From Neisseria sp. MVDL19-042950 (GTDB lineage Bacteria > Pseudomonadota > Gammaproteobacteria > Burkholderiales > Neisseriaceae), in NCBI RefSeq assembly GCF_030504625.1, contig NZ_JAUKWH010000001.1:186001-250000 (forward strand): a stretch of DNA of 64,000 bases, read 5' to 3'. The position numbers and the translations under genes were made by a program. Shown here one piece after another: positions 58,029 to 64,000 of the stretch. Below the pieces are notes generated by a model that worked only from the letters and a program-made list of their open reading frames with translations, searched no databases and was not told the DNA's origin. How positions within the stretch are numbered: position 1 is the stretch's first letter; each line of letters begins with the position of its first letter.

Positions 58029-59009
58029 ATGCAGTTGATTTTGGCACCCATGCAAGGGTTGGTTGACGACGTGATGCGCGATTTGCTGACCCGTATCGGC
58101 GGGTTCGACGAGTGCGTGAGCGAATTCGTGCGCATTACCCATACCGTGCACTCGCGCCAGACCTGGCTGAAATACGTTCCCGAAATCGCCCGTGAAAACA
58201 AAACCTTTGCCGGCGTGCCCTGCACCGTGCAGCTTTTGGGCAGCGATGCGGAAAACATGGCGGTAAACGCGTTGGAAGCCGTCCGCTTCGGTGCCGACAA
58301 AATCGACCTCAACTTCGGTTGCCCCGCACCCACCGTCAACAAACACAAAGGCGGCGCGGTGCTGCTGAAAGAGCCGGAGCTGATTCGCCATATCGTCCGC
58401 ACTTTGCGCCAAAGTCTGCCCGACCATATTCCGCTCACCGGCAAAATGCGTTTGGGCTTTGAAGACAAAACGCTCGCGCTGGAATGTGCCGCCGCCATTG
58501 CCGACGGCGGTGCCTGCGGCCTGACCGTACATGCACGCACTAAAGTGGAAGGCTACGAACCGCCCGCGCATTGGGAATGGGTGCGCAAAATCCGCGAATC
58601 CGTGCCGATTCCGGTAACGGCCAACGGCGATGTGTTTGCTTTGCAGGATTATCTCGACATTAAAGAGGTAAGCGGTTGCAGTAGCGTGATGCTCGGGCGC
58701 GGCGCGGTGATGCGGCCGGATTTGGCGCGGCAGATTAAGCAGTTTGAACGCGGAGAAACCGTTACCGAAGCGGATTTTGCCGAAATCGCGGGTTGGATAA
58801 ACCTGTTTTTTGACCTGTGCCTCGCAAAAGAAGCCAACAACAAATACCCTGTCGCCCGCTTGAAACAATGGCTGGGCATGATGAAAAAAGTGTATCCGCA
58901 GGCGCAGGAATTGTTTGAACTTATCCGCACGCTGAAGGAAGCGCACGAAGTGAAACAGGTGTTGCTCGGGTTTGAACTCATGCAACGGGCAAAAAGATCA
59001 TCAAACTAA
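58029..59009 (+). CDS. dusC: tRNA-dihydrouridine synthase C
   Basis: A 326-residue flavin TIM-barrel enzyme that reduces a uridine of the tRNA D-loop. The N-terminus LAPMQGLVDDVMRDLL is typical of DusC (residue 16 dihydrouridine). The active-site Cys is in NFGCPAPTVNKHKGGA, and VHARTKVEGYEPPAHW follows. A reverse DUS lies directly upstream and takes the place of a clear ribosome site. Confidence 0.95.
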   Translation: MQLILAPMQGLVDDVMRDLLTRIGGFDECVSEFVRITHTVHSRQTWLKYVPEIARENKTFAGVPCTVQLLGSDAENMAVNALEAVRFGADKIDLNFGCPAPTVNKHKGGAVLLKEPELIRHIVRTLRQSLPDHIPLTGKMRLGFEDKTLALECAAAIADGGACGLTVHARTKVEGYEPPAHWEWVRKIRESVPIPVTANGDVFALQDYLDIKEVSGCSSVMLGRGAVMRPDLARQIKQFERGETVTEADFAEIAGWINLFFDLCLAKEANNKYPVARLKQWLGMMKKVYPQAQELFELIRTLKEAHEVKQVLLGFELMQRAKRSSN

Positions 59010-59011
59010 AA

Positions 59012-59043
59012 AGGCCGTCTGAAAACTTCTGTTCAGACGGCCT
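59012..59043. terminator. Inverted DUS pair between dusC and the EamA gene
   Basis: AGGCCGTCTGAA and TTCAGACGGCCT with an 8-base loop, between convergent genes. Confidence 0.85.
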
Positions 59044-59047
59044 CTCA

Positions 59048-60007
59048 TCATTTGCTGTTTACCAGCAGCACGCCGGCTACGGATATCGCTCCGCCCAGCA
59101 GCATCGACATTAAAATCGGTTCGCCCAGCAGCAGCGCCGAAAGCAACACGCCGAATACGGGTACCAAGTTGTTGAATATGATGGTGCGGGAAGGGCCCAC
59201 CGCGCGGATGCCCTGATAGTACCAAACGAATGCGGCAACCGTACCGAATGCGCCCAGATAGAAAATGGAAGCCCAAACCTGCCAGTTGAACGATGCCATA
59301 TCAAGCGAACCGAATTGGCCGGCCGCCCCGATACCGAGAAAGAGCGTGCCCCAAAGGGTGGAATAGGTGGTGGCGGCAATGGGGCTGAGCGAGGTCAATA
59401 CCTTGCGGGAAATCAGGGTGTAAACCGTCCATGCGACTACGGCGCACGTCATTAAGACTTCCCCCAAACCCACCGATTGGCTGATATCGTGCATGGTGCC
59501 GGCCAAATCGCCGCGGGTAATCACGATGGCGGCACCGAAAAGGGCGGTGGCGATGCCTATCCAGCGTTTCGTTCCGAGCCGTTCGCCCATGATCAATGCG
59601 GCCGCCAGCGCGGTGGTGATGGGGCTGAGGCTAACGAACAAAGCCGTTCTGCCGGCAGGTATGTGGGAAAGCGCGCCGAAGAAAAAGATGTTGTAGAGAA
59701 AAATACCGGTAAGCCCCAGCAGCGCGGTGCCGATCATCTGCTGCCGGTTGAGGCGGGGCAGGCCGTGTTCGATTTTGTACGAAGCCCAGATCAGCAGCAT
59801 CGAGGCGATAAGGAAACGCCCGAAAGCGGCGGTCATAAGCGGTATGGATTGTGCCAGCACCTTGCCGGCAATGAACGTGCCGCCCCAGAATAAAGCAGCC
59901 AGTACCAGTTTCAGGGCGAGCAGCGGAGGGATGGGAAGTTGGGTGTTACCGGCAGACGCGGGAAGCGAAGCTTGAGGGTTGTCGGCATGCGTTAGCGGAG
60001 TTTCCAT
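59048..60007 (-). CDS. EamA/DMT-family transporter
   Basis: About 319 residues with ten hydrophobic segments in two five-helix EamA repeats. AALFWGGTFIAGKVL opens the first; FGTVAAFVWYYQGIR, VFGVLLSALLLGEP and VAGVLLVNSK end the second. Likely an exporter of metabolites; substrate unknown. I choose ATG 60007 (METPLTHAD); an in-frame ATG at 60082 would add 25 residues with poor fit. Confidence 0.88.
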   Translation of the reverse strand: METPLTHADNPQASLPASAGNTQLPIPPLLALKLVLAALFWGGTFIAGKVLAQSIPLMTAAFGRFLIASMLLIWASYKIEHGLPRLNRQQMIGTALLGLTGIFLYNIFFFGALSHIPAGRTALFVSLSPITTALAAALIMGERLGTKRWIGIATALFGAAIVITRGDLAGTMHDISQSVGLGEVLMTCAVVAWTVYTLISRKVLTSLSPIAATTYSTLWGTLFLGIGAAGQFGSLDMASFNWQVWASIFYLGAFGTVAAFVWYYQGIRAVGPSRTIIFNNLVPVFGVLLSALLLGEPILMSMLLGGAISVAGVLLVNSK

Positions 60008-60240
60008 TTTTAAATGCCTTAAACGGGCGGAGTACGTTGTTTTCCCCGCATTGGCAGGAAAAATAAAGCATTCACTGTTCAATGCGGATTGGTAAGGGGG
60101 ACGGTTGTTTATGCCGTTCGAGGCCGTCTGAAAACGAGTAGCGCGGTTTCTACGGAAACCGAACGTTTTTCAGACGGCATCATTTATACGGCCGGAGCGG
60201 TTTGGCGAGCGCCGCGACCGGCCGGCTTTTTTATGTTCAT

Positions 60241-61371
60241 TCAGCGCAAATCGGGCAACACATTTAAGACGGCCGACAAAATCGCTTCGCCCAAACGCAG
60301 AGAACGTTGGCCGTTCCAGCCGAAATCGTCGTCGGGCAGGTTGTTGTTGTCTTTAAACGGCATTTCCAGCGTGAAGGCCAAGCAGCGGAAGTTTTCGCCG
60401 ACCCACGTGGTGGCCATGCTCATATTGGCTTGGCCGGGCGCGTCTTTGTCGTAACCGTGTTCGTCTTGGAAATCTGGGCTGGCGGCGGTAAAGGCTTGTT
60501 TGAACTGCGTTTCCAGTGCGGCAATACGCGCATCATACGAAGGTACACCCTCGGTGCCGGCCATAAACACAAACGGAATGGCTTCGTCGCCGTGAATGTC
60601 TAAAAACAAGTCCACGCCGGTTTCGCGCATTTTTTCGCGGACATAATACACTTCAGGGCTGCACTCGATGCTCGGTTCCAACCATTCGCGGTTGAGGTTG
60701 GCACCGGCGGCATTGGTACGCAGGTTGCCCAACACCGAGCCGTCGGGGTTCATGTTGGGTACGATATAAAACGTGGCGCGGTCGAGCAAAGCGCGGGCGG
60801 TCGGGTCTTGCGGATCGAGCAGGCGGCCCAGCAAACCTTCGATAAACCACTCGGCCATGGTTTCGCCGGGATGCTGGCGGGCGATGATCCACACTTTCAA
60901 ATCGCTGGCCACTTGGTTGCCGATGGTAAGCAGGTTGATGTCGCGGCCTTGCACGGTACTGCCCAAGTCGTCAATCTGGCACAGGCCGCTGCCTTGCGCG
61001 TCGCCGAGCAGGTTTAAATGCTGCTCGTGCGAATACGGCTCGAAATAAGCGTAGTAAACGCTGTTCGCGAGCGGCGTATGCTCGATGGTAAACACGCCGT
61101 TTTCATAGCGGGAAGGCACGCGGAACCAGTTGCTGCGGTCGTAGGAGGCTACGGCCTGATATTCTTCCCAACCGGCGGGGTAGGCGGAAGAAGCGGCGTT
61201 TTCAAAGTGCATCACACAATTTTGATAGGCTGCGCCCTGCAAGCGGAAATAAAACCATTGGGCGAAATCGGAAGCATTATCGGGGCGCAGGTTCAGGCGG
61301 ATATTGGCAGGGTCGCTCAAGTCAATAACGCTGACGGAGCCTGCGTCGAATTGGGTGCTGATTTTAATCAT
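60241..61371 (-). CDS. M14-family zinc carboxypeptidase (cytosolic CCP type)
   Basis: A 376-residue protein with an N-terminal beta domain (about residues 1-120) and an M14 catalytic domain. Zinc ligands are seen in ARQHPGET (His and Glu) and DIHGDEAIP (His); the catalytic Glu lies in AFTLEMPFK. PNMNPDGSVLGNLRTNAAG and NLNREW match the substrate pocket of the cytosolic carboxypeptidase branch that in eukaryotes trims glutamates from tubulin tails. There is no signal peptide, so it acts in the cytosol on an unknown peptide or protein tail. Confidence 0.9.
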   Translation of the reverse strand: MIKISTQFDAGSVSVIDLSDPANIRLNLRPDNASDFAQWFYFRLQGAAYQNCVMHFENAASSAYPAGWEEYQAVASYDRSNWFRVPSRYENGVFTIEHTPLANSVYYAYFEPYSHEQHLNLLGDAQGSGLCQIDDLGSTVQGRDINLLTIGNQVASDLKVWIIARQHPGETMAEWFIEGLLGRLLDPQDPTARALLDRATFYIVPNMNPDGSVLGNLRTNAAGANLNREWLEPSIECSPEVYYVREKMRETGVDLFLDIHGDEAIPFVFMAGTEGVPSYDARIAALETQFKQAFTAASPDFQDEHGYDKDAPGQANMSMATTWVGENFRCLAFTLEMPFKDNNNLPDDDFGWNGQRSLRLGEAILSAVLNVLPDLR

Positions 61372-61470
61372 GTGTTGTCCTGTCGGTGTTAAGCCGCCGA
61401 AAATGCGTTCAACGGCGGCCGGATAATCAATATTGTAATACTTTTCGGAAAAGGCTGTAACGGGGCAAGT

Positions 61471-61476
61471 TATAAT
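61471..61476 (+). promoter_or_regulatory. -10 element for the glutaredoxin-like gene
   Basis: A perfect TATAAT 31 bases before the ATG, with no clear -35 in the upstream DNA. Confidence 0.5.
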
Positions 61477-61506
61477 AGAATCGTTTTAGACAATCGGACT
61501 GGTAAC

Positions 61507-61752
61507 ATGAAGCTCACTTTGATGTTTCGCGAATATTGCAGCCTCTGCCACAAAATGCGCGATGCTTTGCAGCCGTATCGGGAAGCATACGGATTTGATT
61601 TGGAAATATTCGATGTAGATGACGATCCGGTGCTGGAAGAGAAATACAATGAGTTGGTGCCGGTGTTGCTGCATGGCGAAACGGAAATCTGCCATTGGTT
61701 CTTGGATGCGGAAAAACTGGAAGCCTGTTTGAAAGAGCAGGCCGGCAAATAA
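61507..61752 (+). CDS. Glutaredoxin-like protein (DUF836)
   Basis: An 81-residue thioredoxin-fold protein. The CxxC redox motif is CSLCHK at residues 11-16, followed by FDVDDDPVLEEKYNELVPVLLHGE, which includes the cis-Pro region (LVPVLL). It fits the DUF836 group of small glutaredoxins. Single-gene unit ended by a strong hairpin. Confidence 0.9.
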   Translation: MKLTLMFREYCSLCHKMRDALQPYREAYGFDLEIFDVDDDPVLEEKYNELVPVLLHGETEICHWFLDAEKLEACLKEQAGK

Positions 61753-61783
61753 TTTCCGGCGTTTCCGCGCGTGCATATAAAAA

Positions 61784-61814
61784 GCCGCCTGATGAACTCG
61801 GGCGGCGTTTTTTT
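61784..61814. terminator. Bidirectional rho-independent terminator
   Basis: GCCGCCTGA pairs with TCGGGCGGC over a 5-base loop, followed by GTTTTTTT; AAAA precedes it, so it also works for the minus-strand gene that ends at 61838. Confidence 0.9.
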
Positions 61815-61837
61815 AGGCACGCAATAAAATATGGGTA

Positions 61838-61942
61838 TCAGCGCGACGAGCTGATGCGTGCGGCGTGGCCGTTTACAGGTTTGCGTGCGTTGAATGCACG
61901 CTTGGCAGCCTGAAAAATGGCCTGACGTCTGCGGTGTTGCAT
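61838..61942 (-). CDS. 34-residue basic protein
   Basis: A short gene, easily missed. ATG 61942 is preceded by AAAGGAG with a 6-base gap, the strongest ribosome site in this part of the window. It codes for 34 residues, beginning MQHRRRQAIFQAAKRAFNAR and ending in ISSSR, with many Arg and Lys and no acidic residues. A consensus promoter lies upstream and a bidirectional terminator downstream. No family is recognised; a nucleic-acid-binding or ribosome-associated peptide is only a guess. Confidence 0.65.
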   Translation of the reverse strand: MQHRRRQAIFQAAKRAFNARKPVNGHAARISSSR

Positions 61943-61987
61943 AAGCGTCTCCTTTCGTTGTTGTTGTCATTTGTGAGAGTAATACGC

Positions 61988-62016
61988 AATATAATGCTGA
62001 TTGGTGTTTATTACAA
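61988..62016 (-). promoter_or_regulatory. Sigma-70-type promoter of the 34-residue gene
   Basis: On the minus strand, TTGTAA (62016-62011), a 17-base spacer and TATATT (61993-61988). The -10 is 45 bases before the ATG. Confidence 0.65.
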
Positions 62017-62124
62017 GATTAAATTTGATAAAGATTGTTTATCTTGGTAAGCAGTTGGGATAAATGGTACAAAAAAGGGTTTGAGTGGGTTTGTGTCGGC
62101 TTGATTATATGATCGGCGATTGAT

Positions 62125-64000
62125 TTATAACCATTCCGCCAGAACAGAGCTGTTTAAATTCCACGCCCAGATGCCGTTGCCGCTGCCGTCCAATCCGCGC
62201 AGGAACAGGTAACGCACGGCGATTTGGGGCTGCGGAAGGCCGCGTATCTTGAAATAGCGGGCAACGGCGACGGCGTAAATCAGGGCTTGCAGGTAGTAGT
62301 GGTGCTCGGCCATCGCTTCGTTCATGGCCGTTTGGGTGTAGTCGGCGGCGGTGTCGCCCAAGCGGTTGGATTTATAGTCGATAATGCAAACGAGGCCGTC
62401 TGAATCCTGATACACCATGTCGATAAAGCCGTTGAGAAAACCTTTCACGGCGGCAAAGTCTAGTTGTTGCGCGGCGGCAACGCATTCGGATGGCAAGTTG
62501 AGATGCGGACGGGCAAACCATTCGCGCAGGCGGTTCAGGTTGAAATCGTGCATGTAGAGCGTGAAAGCCATTTCGGGCAGGCGGCGGTCGGCGGCGATAT
62601 CGGCTAGGGCGTGTTTGCCGGTGAGCGGGGTTTGGCGGACATGCTCGAGCATGGCGTTGACGGCAGGCAGCCAAGTAGCGTCGAAGCCATAACGGGCAAG
62701 GGCGGCGGATATGGCTTCGGTTTGGGAGGTTGCGGAGACGGCGAAGTCGAAATGTTCGAGTATTTCATGCAGGCACACACCGGCGTTGGTGCCGCGCGGA
62801 AAGGCGTGGATGCCGTCTGTTCCGCTGTTTTCAGACGGCATCTTTTCAGACGGCCTGTCTATGCTGCTTTCGGCGGGATCGATAGCGGGTTGCAGTTCGT
62901 CGCGTTCGGAATCGCGGCTGCGGGTGTGGCGGCTCAAGCCGGTAAAGCTGGTGTGGCGTATCAGCTCGAAAGCTCTCTCGGGAATGCTTGCCGCTTGGTA
63001 GAGGCCGTCTGAAAACTGCATGCCGTGATATACGGTTTGAGTAGGAGCATCCTCCGTGAAAACAAATTCGGTGTTTTCAGAGGCATTGTCAATAAAACGC
63101 TGCCAGTTGGCTTTCAGCATCGCCACGCCTTCTTCGTTTTTGGCCGCTTCGTATGCCGTTTTGTTTTCGCTGCGGGTGGCCTGTCGGCCGCCCTCCAATA
63201 AATAAGCGAAAGTGTTGTCGGCGGTGTCGCTGCAATAAGCGGCGTAAATATTGAGCTGCTCTTCGGCGCGGGTAAGGGCGACATAGAGCAGGCGCAGACG
63301 TTCGGCGAGTTCTTCGTCGGCCAGCAACTCGGTATCGGTGTCGTCGAGCTGGTGTTTGGCAAGCAATACCGCCTGCCGGTTTTGATGAAGAATCTGCCAT
63401 TCGGCGGGTTTGTTGTCGGCGGCATCCCACACGAACGGGCAATACACCAGCGGATACTGCAAACCTTTGGCGGCGTGCATGGTAACGATTTTGACCAAGG
63501 CATCATCACTTTCCAACCGCAAGATGTTGTTTTCGCTGCCGCCGCTTTCTTGTGCAGCCTGAATTTGTTCCAACAGCCACTGGTGCAGCGACGAGGGCGT
63601 GTGGCTTTGCTCGTCTTCTTCGGCCAGATGTTCAAGAATCTGGTGGTAGTTGGTCAGGCTGCGTTCGTTGCCTGATTTGAGCAGCCCTGTTTCGATGCCG
63701 TGCCGCGCGGCAAACTGCTGCATGGCAGCGTAAATGCCGTGTTGCCGCCATGTGGCGGCGGTGGCTTCGGCGGAGGCAATCCATGCGAGCAAGGCGTTTT
63801 CGTCGTGATTGAGGGCGTAGAGTTCGGCTGCGGTTTGCCGGAACAGGATGCTGCCGAGCACGAAACGGAACGGTTCGGTTTGCTGCGGTTGCAGCCAGAA
63901 ACCGAGCAGGGCGGCGACGGCTTCGGCTTCCGGGGTGGCGAATACCGATTCGCGGCTGCGGATAACGCTTTGCACGTTGCGTTTTTTCAGCTCTTGCGAC
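62125..64000 (-). CDS. recB: Exodeoxyribonuclease V beta subunit, C-terminal part
   Basis: About 624 codons; the reading frame continues beyond the right end, so the GTG at 63975 is internal. RecB is the 3'-5' helicase and nuclease subunit of RecBCD. Visible: SRESVFATPEAEAVAALL, KIVTMHAAKGLQYPLVY (helicase motif V), LRLLYVALTRAEEQL (motif VI), and the nuclease domain with GFIDMVYQ, GLVCIIDYKSN and YYLQALIYAVAV. Three DUS copies in frame (62830-62841, 62845-62856 and near 63002) plus one near 62393 make DUS-derived peptides in the linker and nuclease regions. Confidence 0.95.
   Translation of the reverse strand, partial: SQELKKRNVQSVIRSRESVFATPEAEAVAALLGFWLQPQQTEPFRFVLGSILFRQTAAELYALNHDENALLAWIASAEATAATWRQHGIYAAMQQFAARHGIETGLLKSGNERSLTNYHQILEHLAEEDEQSHTPSSLHQWLLEQIQAAQESGGSENNILRLESDDALVKIVTMHAAKGLQYPLVYCPFVWDAADNKPAEWQILHQNRQAVLLAKHQLDDTDTELLADEELAERLRLLYVALTRAEEQLNIYAAYCSDTADNTFAYLLEGGRQATRSENKTAYEAAKNEEGVAMLKANWQRFIDNASENTEFVFTEDAPTQTVYHGMQFSDGLYQAASIPERAFELIRHTSFTGLSRHTRSRDSERDELQPAIDPAESSIDRPSEKMPSENSGTDGIHAFPRGTNAGVCLHEILEHFDFAVSATSQTEAISAALARYGFDATWLPAVNAMLEHVRQTPLTGKHALADIAADRRLPEMAFTLYMHDFNLNRLREWFARPHLNLPSECVAAAQQLDFAAVKGFLNGFIDMVYQDSDGLVCIIDYKSNRLGDTAADYTQTAMNEAMAEHHYYLQALIYAVAVARYFKIRGLPQPQIAVRYLFLRGLDGSGNGIWAWNLNSSVLAEWL

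Overview
The window is chromosomal DNA of a Neisseria species. The evidence is the 10-base core of the neisserial DNA uptake sequence (DUS, GCCGTCTGAA), present in dozens of copies on both strands, often as inverted pairs acting as gene-end hairpins. Most copies have the AGGCCGTCTGAA form (the AG-DUS dialect) and a minority the ATGCCGTCTGAA form typical of the meningococcus and gonococcus. Four Correia-like miniature elements, paired BfrA/BfrB bacterioferritins and a cytochrome bd oxidase (the pathogens are known for relying on a cbb3 oxidase alone) fit a commensal or animal-associated Neisseria. Species cannot be fixed from the sequence alone.

Layout. 1-14200: a TCA-cycle block on the plus strand (end of sdhA, sdhB, sdhE, gltA, sucA, sucB, a small lipoprotein, lpd, then sucC, sucD), interrupted between lpd and sucC by an AGE-family sugar epimerase, a Correia-like element and a small membrane protein. 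14250-17150: leuB and ppx on the minus strand. 17296-17801: tRNA-Ser(GGA) and two near-identical tRNA-Leu(CAG). 17892-21783: RNase R and a DASS anion transporter. 22393-25485: a 1030-residue RTX calcium-binding protein with no export genes beside it. 25576-27707: xerD, a 66-residue membrane protein, ogt and bcp. 27943-29220: nupC. 29284-33788: hydrolase, 2Fe-2S protein, spermidine synthase-like protein, thioesterase, corA and a DUF4198 protein that has a Zur-like operator. 34367-37525: typA, bfrA, bfrB. 37672-38576: a frameshifted rarD. 38939-43676: ctp, an EnvC-type amidase activator and a two-domain glycosyltransferase. 43881-47872: purK, an AT-rich AbiGi/DUF2971-like gene, trpE and a Spy/CpxP-like protein. 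48074-52082: rpe, an SDR protein, hpnE and hpnD. 52268-55408: the end of the isc cluster (hscA, an AT-rich unknown gene, fdx, iscX). 55474-57836: cydBA. 58029-64000: dusC, an EamA transporter, an M14 carboxypeptidase, a glutaredoxin-like protein, a 34-residue basic protein with its own promoter and terminator, and the 3' part of recB.

Functional logic. The first 14 kb makes succinate dehydrogenase with its flavinylation factor, citrate synthase, 2-oxoglutarate dehydrogenase (E1, E2, E3) and succinyl-CoA synthetase. Fe-S biogenesis (hscA/fdx/iscX) and iron storage (bfrA/bfrB) support the Fe-S and heme enzymes of that pathway and of the respiratory chain. hpnD-hpnE form two steps of squalene synthesis.

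No insertion sequence, prophage, CRISPR array, rRNA operon or restriction system was seen. I found no convincing new multi-gene system. The most interesting points are the Correia-like elements with diverged ends and their effects on neighbouring genes, the self-contained 34-aa gene near 61.9 kb, the Zur-like site before the DUF4198 gene, DUS copies used as coding sequence, the AbiGi-like islet and the orphan RTX protein.
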